From Larix sibirica (lineage: Eukaryota; Streptophyta; Pinopsida; Pinales; Pinaceae): a stretch of DNA of 11,663 nt. Position numbers and translations under genes: made by a program. Positions within the stretch are counted from its first letter, which is position 1; each line of letters opens with the position of its first letter. This document shows, piece by piece, positions 1 to 7,975 of the stretch. The notes under the pieces were generated by a model. That model was given only the letters and a program-made list of their open reading frames with translations, was not told the DNA's origin and did no database searches. The stretch is taken from NCBI GenBank assembly GCA_004151065.3, contig NWUY0300015028.1:31889-43551 (forward strand). Direction: 5' to 3'.

Positions 1-75
1 ATAAGTGTGGCTAGGAGCTCCTAAGCCATGTGTCTTAATGGAGTCACCCCAAAATGCACCAATACTTACCCATTG
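1..75 (-). pseudogene. Possible Ty1/copia integrase remnant at window edge
   Basis: Read on the - strand, the first 75 bases give a short open stretch containing FWGDSIKT followed by APSHTY. Copia-type integrases carry a conserved FWG-acidic-x-x-KT block a few residues before an asparagine-arginine-x-proline-serine block, so the fragment resembles that region with a small internal deletion. The match is about fifteen residues and the window cuts it off, so neither its extent nor its frame can be tested. It lies just past the C-terminal end of the TCF25-like pseudogene on the same strand. The resemblance could be chance. Confidence 0.25.
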
Positions 76-230
76 TATAAATTGGCGACATGATAAGGAG
101 TTACCACTAGTGGAATCATTCCAATACTATAACTTCGATATATGCACTTTTGTAAAACTCCCATGAAGGGACATGTCTCTTTTCTTGTGACGCCATAACT
201 TTCTCCTTGGGAGAACTTGCCGATGATGTT

Positions 231-1060
231 GAACACCAAGAGCATCCTGTTCAACATCTATTCCAGGTCTATCCACTATCATATGCCATATTTCCTTTGG
301 AGGGATGGTTGGCACAGAATTGGAAGGGTTTGCAATTGACAAGTGCGTATATTCATTCTTATCGTACACAAAGGCTTCCTTCCTTACACCAGTCGAATCT
401 TTGGCTTCACCTTTTTCCGGCTCCACTATTTGGATAATTTGTCACACAACATCTTTCAAACATTTCTGCCATTCTGGGAACCTCCAAATTAAATAACTTC
501 TTTCCACAGTATATTTCTGTGAGATGTTCAAGTGAGAGACTTCCTGTTTCAGCAGTTCACTGGATGACGCAATGTCTATTTGAGGAGCTTGTTTTATTGC
601 CATGTCACATTAAAGGTGGAAGCCTCTAATTTCCATAGAGAATGAAATTTGTTGAAGAAGCTAAAATGAGTTGTCACTTCCATATTGATCCGTAAATGAC
701 TCTAGCCATTTACTAGTCGATGCATGAAAGGCCCCAACAAGATCATCTAAACCCAATGAAAATGTCAACTTACAAATTTCAAGAGCAGATCGACAACAAC
801 CTCTCCGATCCAAGTTTTGCATATGTCGATGAAGAGCTGAAAATAATGGTTTATTGGCATCACAACTATAGTCCAGTCTAGATATACCACGCACTGGGTT
901 AAATAAGGAATGCCATGCGCATTCCAAAGCATATAATCATTTCTCAATCGCTTCAATACACCTCTGGTAATCTCCAGCATATTTGAATGTCTCTGCGAGA
1001 GCTAAAAGTGATCCACGTGGTATGGATATGCATTATCTGACCACTGTCCCGACACGTCCT
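231..1060 (-). pseudogene. TCF25: TCF25-like (NULP1/Rqc1 family) pseudogene, C-terminal two thirds
   Basis: TCF25 family proteins (yeast Rqc1) act in ribosome quality control with the Listerin ligase. Family blocks occur in order on the - strand. YPYHVD is at 1011-1031. After a frameshift come LALAETFKYAGDYQRCIEAI, an in-frame stop, then LYALECAWHSLFNP and NKPLFSALHRHMQNLDRRGC. SALEICKL and QYGSDNSF follow, ending in a stop near 661. Further on are SSELLKQ, SLSLEHLTEIY, a one-base shift, YLIWRFPE, a TGA, VRKEAFVYDKNEYTHL and PTIPPKEIWHMIVD (about 231-387). Relative to the family, roughly 35-40 residues are missing between SSELLKQ and SLSLEHL, and about ten around the position after GAF. The N-terminal part and the usual C-terminal tail are not recognisable. 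No intron-like interruption is obvious within the matched part, which fits either a retrocopy or a decayed fragment with few introns. The family call rests on many ordered motifs recalled from the family, not on a search. Confidence 0.85.
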
Positions 1061-1640
1061 TACATAATCGACGAGTATTCTGCATTTGAAATTTAACCAA
1101 CACACATCCAGAAATCGAGGATAGGCCCATTGCATCCAAGGCGGTTCCAGCTCATCGTAAGAATGGTTTACAAAACCATGCCAACGGGCCGCAATAAACA
1201 AGCTCCTGCCATGCGTATTACGGGTAATACATTCTGGTGCATGCAAATTCGATAAGGCACTTGCAACTTGAAGAGCCAGAATCCCTGAGCATCGTTGGAT
1301 TTGGGAGCTTATCTACGTTGTTGGACCTGATTTAGCACTTGGACATATCTCCTGTACATATAGCTCAAGTTCTTTTGGAAATTAAACTTAGGTTTGGAAC
1401 CTCCACTAAGTAGCAAAGAGTTGACTGTCCTTTTTCCCTTAAGACTGGTGTTACTGTATTTGACCATGGGCGTATGGTTTAACTCGACTTGGCAAGTGCA
1501 AAAATATAAAGGTAGCGTTTTGTTTATCATGTGCTCTTGATTTAACCATTGGATACATGACTTCTTCGACATATGACTTAAAGGCCACCCTACTCCACAC
1601 TTGGAGTATGATTTGGCAAATGGGTTCAACTAAGTGGCTT
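1061..1640 (-). other. Unassigned stretch upstream of the TCF25 pseudogene
   Basis: This stretch should hold the N-terminal half of TCF25 if the pseudogene were full length, but I cannot find the family's usual motifs there. The - strand is open for 106 codons at 1309-1629 and for 97 codons at 953-1246 in another frame, and neither translation is recognised. A segment near 1215-1290 (ILALQVASALSNLHA) faintly recalls the helix before the catalytic loop of plant receptor kinases, but no HRD, DFG or other kinase motif follows. It may be a decayed coding region of unknown origin joined to the TCF25 piece. Confidence 0.4.
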
Positions 1641-1659
1641 TATTGGATTTGTCCATTGG

Positions 1660-1784
1660 ATGTATCTTGGGTGGTTGGGAGAAATGATTGTTACCCTCCC
1701 AACCCAAGTTCAATTCTTGCAAGTGAAATATTGAGCTCTTTAATGAGTATATTGTTGTAATGGCCTTGAGCCTATATTGAAAAA
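1660..1784 (+). mobile_element. SINE-like tRNA-derived unit, copy 1
   Basis: The head carries GGGTGGTTGGGAG (1669-1681), like the A box of a tRNA-Leu/Ser type promoter, and GTTCAATTC (1708-1716), which fits the B box consensus GWTCRANNC. The two lie 42 bases apart, measured from the start of the aligned A-box block. The unit ends at ATTGAAAAA (1776-1784), a short A tail. The same head, with the same spacing, recurs at 4991-5042, which supports a dispersed family and not a chance match. No clear target-site duplication is visible. The 3' part is shorter than in copy 2 and not well alignable, so this copy is probably truncated or rearranged. SINEs are non-autonomous, transcribed by RNA polymerase III and mobilised by LINE reverse transcriptase. 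Confidence 0.55.
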
Positions 1785-1812
1785 GCCTTGAGCTCCTACA
1801 GAATCTGGTTTA

Positions 1813-1813
1813 N
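1813..1813. other. Single unresolved base (N), possible scaffold join
   Basis: One N interrupts TTTA-N-CTAG. Unlike the N at 9430, the flanks share no obvious duplicated sequence, so this may be an ambiguous base or a contig join. The TCF25 pseudogene and the region beyond 1814 should not be assumed to be physically adjacent on this evidence alone. Confidence 0.9.
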
Positions 1814-1814
1814 C

Positions 1815-2150
1815 TAGTTAACTAACTAGGGTACCATCCTCTCTGAGAATGGGTCTCGCAGCTGCACTAACTTTAACAATTAATATTTCAGTTAGTTGGT
1901 CCATCCTTTTTGTATGCGCATTAGTTATCCTTGATGCTTTGTCCTTGTCCTTCTTTCCCATTCTTATTAAATCTAGCCATCATCTTTCAAAATCTTCTAT
2001 TAACTTGTCAATTCTGTCCCCCGATACTTTTGTGTATCTTCTCTTAATTTACCAATTTTATCCCCTGATTCTTTTATGACTTCTCAATCTTATCCATAAG
2101 TTGCATGGCACTATTGGCTTCATATTCATAAAGATGGACCTTGAACCCAC
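1815..2150 (-). pseudogene. Decayed charged, coiled-coil-like coding fragment
   Basis: The - strand gives a coherent lysine- and glutamate-rich reading spread over two or three frames. From its 5' end it contains FKVHLYEYEANSAMQLMDKI, then SGDKIGKLREDTQ, then in another frame SGDRIDKLIEDFER, an in-frame TGA, and a last open run with MGKKDKDKASRITNAHTKRM and SAAARPILREDGTLVS ending in TAA at about 1816. The two SGD-x-I-x-KL-x-ED segments are adjacent, so about 14 residues seem tandemly repeated. The composition suits a coiled coil, as in the N-terminal part of some retroelement gag proteins, but no diagnostic domain is visible and I cannot name the family. The contig ends at the N just past the stop. 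Confidence 0.45.
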
Positions 2151-2329
2151 TTTTAATTAACTTTATATAATATGTATATGAAGTTTAATATATAGTTATG
2201 AAATCAACTATATGAAAAGGTATTATAAATATAAGCTGACTTTGATATATGATTTCCAATGTAAAATAATTTAAGGATGATTTTAGTGTGTGCAACGTTT
2301 GGTAGACGGATATAGTAAAAAAAATGACA

Positions 2330-2665
2330 GCTGGTTTTGATCTGCAGAATCCTACATTTTTCCAAGTGACTGGATTATATGAGAGTTATACGGATTTCCA
2401 GCTGACTGAATTAATTCAGACCCATACGAATTTGGACATATTTGAATGACGGTTGCCTGCAGATTGGCGGCTGTACTGCATCATACAGCTGGAAAGCAGT
2501 TGTTGTATGGGCGTACAACAGAAGGCAGAAGGCAATAATGACTACAGAATAATTATGGCTGCACAGTAGCAGTTGTATGGAAGAAGGCAACGCCAGATGT
2601 ACAAAAGACTTTGGCAGCTGTGTATGGATGATTACAATAAGCCTCATAACAGTATATAAATATAC
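2330..2665 (+). promoter_or_regulatory. LTR-U3-like patch ending in a TATA box
   Basis: About 330 bases rich in CAGCTG / GCAGTTGT-type motifs (for example 2496-2510, 2570-2581 and 2615-2629) lead to GTATATAAATATAC near 2651-2664, a good TATA box. A perfect 14-base palindrome, CTGAATTAATTCAG, lies at 2406-2419. This arrangement recalls the U3 region of a plant retrotransposon LTR. I could not find convincing TG...CA ends, a target-site duplication or a primer-binding site, so a solo or decayed LTR is only a possibility, and a chance TATA in AT-rich DNA is the alternative. Confidence 0.3.
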
Positions 2666-4100
2666 ACTGACTGGTCACAAGGTGAAGAGGTATGTGATCC
2701 TTGATGGTTTATGAACATCAATGTTATTATTAGTTAATATTATTATTTCTATTATCAATTATGTTTGTTACATTATCCAAGAGTTTTAGGAGACATCAGT
2801 TTCAACATTTTTTCTCTATTCTGCAGTAACTAGATCTTTAGGCTAGAGACATGTAGCAATGTCTATAAACACAGAGATATGTTGATCAGCAGTTAAATTG
2901 TGATTAGGAACCATATACAATTGGGATCATCATAGGATACCTTTGTTGGCACCCAATGAGTAGTACCCTATTACACAAAATCTGTTTATGGGTTTAATCT
3001 CTGTTACCTAAGGTATATTGGAAGCCCCAGAGGCATACATGAGACCATAATTAGATCACCTTTAAGCTGTCTGTATCTATAGTACACTGAGCATATTAAA
3101 AAAGTTAATTAAAAGGTGGTTCGGGTAGTATGACTAAGGGTACGATCCATCATTCTTAATCTATGCCATGAAAGACCAGCCAAGTACTACTGTTCGAAAC
3201 CCAATGGTATATAAGAGAGCTATAGAGTAACTCCAAATATCTACCTACAAAACCAATATTCAAAACTTTTGAAATAAAGAATTGCAGTTATAGCAATAAA
3301 GGTTAACTAGAACATCAACAATTTTTGACAGAAACTGGACAAAAGACTGCCCTACATGGATGGAGAAATGGAGATAAGCAACTCAAAAAAATTCATCCTT
3401 AATAAAGCACATTGAACAAGCCGCTGTAAAGGGCAACAGAAAGATGGTATATTCAAAGAAGTCATTCATTTACTGTGACTTCAAAACACCATATTATCAT
3501 TCCGCCTTTGCAGCAAAACAAAGAAGTGAAACATCGCTGAAGTGAAAGAAATTCTCAGAACTAAAAATGCAAAAGTGGAAGGCAGCTCCATGGGAGAACG
3601 AAACAATGACAACCAAAATTTGATAAGCACGGGGTAATCGTGTTCCGAAAAGATTCAACCATATCACCACTTCAAAAGTAAAGGTCATTCAAAAATTACT
3701 ACACTCAAAAACCTAGTTTCCACTTTAAAAATTAAGTTTTCTGGTACAAAACAAGATTGTCTGTATGAGAACCGATGGACCAATCATCAGTATCAGGGAA
3801 TGTCCATATTTTAATTTCAACTTCAAAGTTAAATACGCCGAATTTTTAGACAGTCGCTAACATAATATAAAATTTATGTAAGTTGACCAAGGCCAGGACC
3901 TGAGGAATGACTGAGAAATAAGTATATAGAGAATATAATTGCATTATTGTACACGCAGACGGGTAATGTGGCTTGTACCAACAGCATACATATATTGCTT
4001 ACAACTACTAAAGTTAACTGACATGACAGCATGGTCTCATTATGCTGGTTATGAGGGTTTATATATTTAAAGAGTAGATAACTGGTTTAGAAAAAATAAA
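2666..4100. other. Non-coding spacer, no gene recognised
   Basis: This is AT-rich sequence with no open frame of more than 63 codons. The one at 3497-3688 on the - strand is unrecognised and hydrophobic without motif support. 2720-2760 is nearly pure A/T. The part from about 3250 to 3850 is less repetitive in appearance and could be the 3' untranslated or intronic flank of whatever gene fragment lies in the CpG-rich block at 4110-4450, but nothing in the sequence proves this. Confidence 0.6.
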
Positions 4101-4109
4101 TTATTCTAC

Positions 4110-4450
4110 TAGAAATTAGAAGCCGGAGGCCAATTCTAGCCCGCTGTAGGTCAATTAAAATCGAATAGAAGGGAAATGACGAATACCACGATACTTGATT
4201 GCAATCCGGCGCGTGAAATCGAGAAGTTCAGGATTCTTCTTCTTCAGCGTCGCGATCTCCAGACACAGTTTGACGCAAAAACCCAGCTACCCATATTCAA
4301 ACCAAAATAAAGCCTAAATTTCGCCTAATTTCTGCGGAATAGGGAACGGGCGTGATCTGCTTCAGTTACCCAACGGTCATGCCTGACGACTACAAGTTCG
4401 GTGGATAGATCCGACGCCAATTTGGGCAAATACTTGCAGAAGAAAAATGA
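4110..4450. other. CpG-rich block, candidate gene or promoter fragment
   Basis: CpG dinucleotides are frequent here (for example GGCGCGTG, GCGTCGCGATC, AACGGGCGTG, CTGACGAC, TCCGACGCC) while the rest of the window is CpG-poor. In heavily methylated plant genomes, CpG survives mainly in genes and their promoters, so this block probably escaped the long methylation that eroded its surroundings, or arrived recently. It contains two short - strand open frames, and on the + strand a reading with PTVMPDDYKFGG at about 4370-4408 that stops at once. Either strand could be the coding one. Confidence 0.55.
4155..4286 (-). pseudogene. Unidentified exon-like open frame ending in TAA
   Basis: An open frame of 43 codons runs from a TAG at 4287-4289 to a TAA at 4155-4157. 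Its last 34 codons read like a real protein C-terminus: basic and helical, with LKKKNPELLDFTRRIAIKYR followed by GIRHFPSIRF. It lacks an ATG, so it would have to be a last exon, a gene fragment or chance. It sits in the CpG-rich block, which strengthens the case for a genuine gene origin. I do not recognise the family and assign no function. A splice acceptor at its 5' edge is not evident. Confidence 0.35.
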
Positions 4451-4498
4451 GGCCTTGAGTTTATGTTTGCCAATGCGTGTGAAATGGGTCTGAGAGTA
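4325..4498 (-). other. Short open frame, unidentified
   Basis: Fifty-seven codons are open on the - strand between an upstream TAA and a TAG at 4325-4327. The translation includes FFFCKYLPKLASDLSTELVV and RHDRWVTEADHARSLFRRN. There is no ATG. It lies just upstream of the exon-like frame at 4155-4286 on the same strand and in the same CpG-rich block, so both could belong to one broken gene. CpG-rich sequence is also poorer in stop codons, so an open run of this length is weak evidence on its own. Confidence 0.25.
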
Positions 4499-4785
4499 TT
4501 AAATGAAAGTGACAAAGTTGGCTGACAGGGATCCAAATGATGGTGATAGATTCAGCGTTTTTGGGTAGCCGACCATTGTATTTGACATGTGGTGGTTAAA
4601 TATGCAATGTTACAAATCATGTCAGATTGGCATATCCCTTCTTTTTCAAGAATTATTCCCTTGTGTGGATGGTAATATGTATATCCTTTCCTTCCCCTCT
4701 TGCTAGAGAAGAATGGAAGAGGGGTTGGGATATGTTAGGTGCATCTACCTTGTAAATATTGACGCTGAAAAGCCAACATTTGGAA

Positions 4786-4990
4786 AAGGCTTTTAGAAAT
4801 CTATATGTAATTTGATTATATTTTAATTAAATTACGCTTTTTTCCTTGGAAAAAAAAAAAATTATTATATGTTTAATCTTAATTTATTTTGTATATAATT
4901 GTAAGTATTGTAATTGTAATTAATTTGATATTTGTTTTTATCGTAATTTTAATACTTGAATAACATGAAACTAATTTATAAATATATGTG
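4786..4990. repeat. AT-rich low-complexity tract with A12 run
   Basis: About 200 bases are almost entirely A and T, with an A12 run at 4850-4861. That run is preceded by T6 (4838-4843) and CCTTGG, so the two could pair as a small hairpin. The A run could be the tail of an old retroposed sequence whose body lies at lower coordinates, but I recognise no LINE or SINE body there. No gene is seen. Confidence 0.5.
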
Positions 4991-5183
4991 TTTTGAGTGG
5001 TTGGGAGGAATGGTGGTTACCTTCCCCGCCCAGGATCAATTCTTATAAGTGACATGATGTTCTTGTTGAACCCATATGTAATAATTGAGTGAGTTATGTA
5101 ATTTTGACCATACCTTGATTCTCTGGAATAGCAGGTGTTGGCATATTTCCCAGTGGATGGTGAACCACCATTGAAAAAAAAAA
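4991..5183 (+). mobile_element. SINE-like tRNA-derived unit, copy 2, with A10 tail
   Basis: The A-box-like GAGTGGTTGGGAGG (4995-5008) and the B-box GATCAATTC (5034-5042) have the same spacing as copy 1, and the bases between and after them align well with it (both continue AATTCTT-x-x-AAGTGA). The unit ends in CCATTG followed by ten A residues (5174-5183), giving about 190 bases, a normal plant SINE length. No target-site duplication is obvious. It is more complete than copy 1 and may be near full length. Confidence 0.6.
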
Positions 5184-5591
5184 GTGGCTATATTGGATTC
5201 GGTTGACTAAAAAATAAATGTGAAATGGGTTCGATGGGCACCAAGCTTTTGCATAAAGTACCAAAGCAAACATAAATAATAACCCTTGACATTTGTTTTG
5301 GTGGCCCGTGATAAAAAATTTGACACTTTAGGTATTCCTTTGGGTAAAAGCAAGGCTTCAGTTAATCATATGATATATTTGATGTTTTTTTTTTGCTAGC
5401 AATGATAATTTTGATACAAATATTGAGGGAGGTCGTTTTGTGTTCTAACACATACTATGTGCCTTGCTTCATTACAATTGTAATACCGTTGTGGAGGATA
5501 TGGCTCACATCATTCCTCAATTCCTAATTATTTGGATCTACCCTCAGGTTCCATCTATCCTCAAGTCTACCATCAGTAAATTCTTTTAAAA
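5184..5591. other. Spacer between SINE copy 2 and the gag remnant
   Basis: If the gag remnant upstream on the - strand belonged to a complete element, protease and reverse transcriptase should follow here, but I find neither DSGA/DTGA nor YxDD-type motifs. The - strand has one partly open frame directly after gag (containing EFTDGRLEDRW and LRNDVSHILHNG) that I cannot assign. T10 at 5385-5394 would be an A tail on the - strand. The element therefore appears truncated just downstream of its zinc knuckles. Confidence 0.5.
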
Positions 5592-6359
5592 CCTCTTGGT
5601 GAGCATGGTACTATACTTATGCAATATTGGAAAATGATGTAGATCATGTCCCGAATTCTTGCACATCTCACAAATTCCTACATTTTCTTTACTTGACATG
5701 ATACCTAGAAACATTTAAAATACTACTATGATATAACTCTAAGTCATGGGGCAATCATTGCACATGTGGCCTTTCGTCTTGCACAACATCAACCATACTA
5801 ACTTTCTTTCAAACTACTTGGATTTCATCAACTCTTAAACCTGATTTGATACAGTATCCTATTGGTACTATAATTACTCAAATCATGGAGTTAATCACTA
5901 GACAAAGGCTTTGACCAAGATACTTGTAGAATCCGGTCCCATAGAAAATTCCAACGCTTCCTTTTGTGCCAACATCTACTATCACAACAATAGTGTGCAC
6001 ATTTGACATATCAATCCACTAATAAACCATTCTTTATTACGAAATTATTGAATATTGTAACTAAATCGATTTGTTAAATCCCAAAACCACCGGTCTTACT
6101 CTCGAACCATCTCTCCCACTTTCTACTTAATCTCCTTTAATCCTACACCGATATGATGTTTTGACTTTGGACTCTAAAACTCCTCCACAAAATAGGCCTT
6201 TAGCTAATTCAAAGTCACACAATGCAACACATGAGCCTTCTTCTTACACTTCATGTACCATTGCAACTCTCTCCCTTGTAATGTTGTTTGGAATCCCACC
6301 AATTGTGTAGCATTTGGGGTTCTCCATGCATTCCAAATGGCATTGTAGAGGAACTAGTG
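5592..6359 (-). pseudogene. Ty3/gypsy-type gag remnant with two CCHC zinc knuckles
   Basis: Gag forms the virus-like particle of LTR retrotransposons and binds their RNA. One - strand frame runs from 6359 to a TAA at 5592-5594. It carries the retrotransposon gag domain (LVGFQTTLQGRELQWYMK near the start, then AYFVEEF, GLKEIK, KEWFISGL and AQKEALEFSM), followed by two nucleic-acid-binding knuckles. The first, CKTKGHMCNDCP, lacks the leading cysteine of its CxxC pair. The second, CEMCKNSGHDLHHFP, has phenylalanine where the last cysteine belongs. The frame is kept over about 770 bases but is broken by some twenty stops. Many of them sit where this family usually has Gln or Trp codons, as expected from C-to-T decay at methylated cytosines. 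No start codon can be set. The element is long dead, and neither LTRs nor pol are identified. Confidence 0.78.
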
Positions 6360-6727
6360 TGTTGTGTGCCCTCATCACCTATGCCATGGAATAGGGGAAA
6401 CCACAAAGATGAGTCATTTAGCTAATTTTTCACCATTATCTGACAAATTTGAATCAACACAAATCCCTAACATCCAAGATTTTATTTCACCGAAACTGCT
6501 CCTATTGAAACACTTACAAAATTGGATAATATTGAAGATAAATTATAACTTTGCCAAGATTCCACACTCATGCTATTCACAAACAAAACACCAAGGTTAC
6601 TAGAATTGCTAATCAACTACATATTTGCAATATGTACAAGAATGGTCATGGGGTCTTGACATATTTTAAAAGGCATAGTGGGTAGGATGTTGGATGGTAG
6701 GCTTCATTTCCAATTTAGTATGCTTCC
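6360..6727. other. Stretch upstream of the gag remnant, nothing assigned
   Basis: The gag N-terminus should lie here on the - strand, but the frame of the domain soon fills with stops and the other frames show nothing diagnostic. A short - strand run near 6600-6645 with SCTYCK and, after stops, PWCFVCE contains two CxxC pairs, but without the histidine spacing of a knuckle. The + strand frame at 6364-6603 is an antisense shadow. Confidence 0.4.
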
Positions 6728-7750
6728 TCATAGTATGGCAATCCATAAGGTTGGAATAAAAAAACAACATAAACTCAAAAGCATATTCAAATGCCTCCTC
6801 TTGGTTTCATTTTCCATGTATTTTTCTTCAATGACCAAGTCAGTAAGCTTTGTGAACATATCTACACTTGTGGTCTGAGTATTTATGTCCCTTTTGTCTT
6901 CACGTGTTCGTCCCATTGCTTCTTCAAGAGTTCTCTCATCCTCTATGAACTCCATATTCCTTTGCAACATCGAATTTTCTTGATCTTTACTTTCAAGGCT
7001 AGCCAAAGGTCCTTCTTGTACTCCTATTCTCTGCATCATCTCACACTCTACATTCATATCAGGACCATCTACTCTTTTCAACAAATATTGGCTAGTGGAT
7101 ATCTTTTAAATTTCTTTCCACCACCACTGCTTTGTGATATCTACATGTCTTTGTGTTCATTTTTTCGATTCTCTTTCAAATTCCACTATATTTACCACCA
7201 TTGTTCATTCAAGCATCTTATGACACCAACTCTACTATCAAGTTCTCTTACCATTCCACCCCCTCTGCCCACAGGGATTATACTTCTACTTCCACCTCAA
7301 TGACGTTTGGTAACGTATGTTGTTCCACCATCACCATCTTAATCCACACTGATATTTCATCTATAAATTTTCTACTTGGTCCTTAAAAAAATTGATTACA
7401 TTGGTCAAAGATTGATGGCATTCTACTGTGCATTCCAATACATAACCTTCTACTACACCTTTGTACCAAAAATCAACTACTCGAGTTAATTTGTGGTCAT
7501 ACTAATAAATCTTTAATAGATTCTCTATGGTCCACTCAACCTTGCATGGTGAGTGCCAATGCTAATGCTTAGCCCAACTTATATCTTATATAGACACTAA
7601 AACAATTGATTTTCTTTGAAGCTTGCAACATGCTCTCCCATATATGCATGTTATTGACAAGAAAATTCATGAATCCTCCCTTTGAACAAATCTTGAATCT
7701 CATCCTTCTCCAACCTCCACCACATTTCTATTACTATGCATTGGTTAAGG
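6728..7750 (-). pseudogene. Decayed purine-rich coding region, unidentified
   Basis: The - strand is strongly purine-rich and gives protein-like readings that shift frame. From the 5' end these are KGRIHEFSCQ and GEHVASFKENQLF (near 7640-7700), then RKFIDEISVWIKMVMVEQHT, a glycine-rich run with PVGRGGGMVRELDSRVGVIR, then SGGGKKFKRYPLANI. The best-kept part is an uninterrupted 118-codon run at 6728-7084 with ECEMMQRIGVQEGPLASLES, RTLEEAMGRTREDKRDIN and TKLTDLVIEEKYMENE. This last part is acidic and probably helical or coiled coil. It has no ATG at its 5' end (its first codon in the track frame is TTG), so it continues from a shifted frame upstream. It lies on the same strand as, and 5' to, the gag remnant and might be part of the same or a nested retroelement. 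I do not recognise the family. Confidence 0.45.
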
Positions 7751-7975
7751 TCTCAAAAACATAACCATGTTTTTTTTTCTCGATGATAGACTTAGAGTCC
7801 ATGAGAGGTGTATGGTTTGGTGTAGTCTAGTAAGTCAACATATTAAACCTCTCACGAGGAAGAAGGTCTCACAGAAGGCACACATAATAGTTGCTATATG
7901 ATTACAGTGCATAGTGTTAATGTTTTAGTGGGGGTTTTATTCCATATTGATTCGTTAGTTTCATTCATTTAAACT
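7751..7975. other. Short spacer before the 1.45 kb repeat
   Basis: There is no coding signal. A T9 run at 7770-7778 would be an A tail on the - strand. The sequence immediately left of the repeat copy 1 has no counterpart left of copy 2, where the N stands. Confidence 0.5.

Noticed and set aside
207-496. Two + strand open frames at 207-437 and 305-496
   Set aside because: Both are antisense to the TCF25 C-terminal motifs on the - strand.
765-980. - strand frame of 71 codons
   Set aside because: It overlaps the TCF25 reading in a shifted frame; the motif-bearing frame is the neighbouring one.
1215-1290. Receptor-kinase-like helix (ALQVASALSNLHA)
   Set aside because: No catalytic-loop HRD, DFG or other kinase motif follows in any frame; the match is too short.
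1849-2079. + strand frame of 76 codons resembling a membrane protein
   Set aside because: It is antisense to the lysine/glutamate-rich fragment at 1815-2150; hydrophobic readings are typical shadows of such sequence.
2190-2213. Eight-base inverted repeat (ATATAGTT / AACTATAT)
   Set aside because: It lies in A/T-rich sequence where such pairs are common by chance, and there is no sign of a functional RNA.
3497-3688. - strand open frame of 63 codons
   Set aside because: There is no motif, no neighbouring coding signal in the same frame and no conservation that I can judge; most likely chance.
6791-7303. Longest open frame of the window, 170 codons on the + strand
   Set aside because: It is Phe/Leu/Ser/His-rich with no domain and lies antisense to the purine-rich, protein-like - strand region; C/T-rich shadows lack stops by composition.
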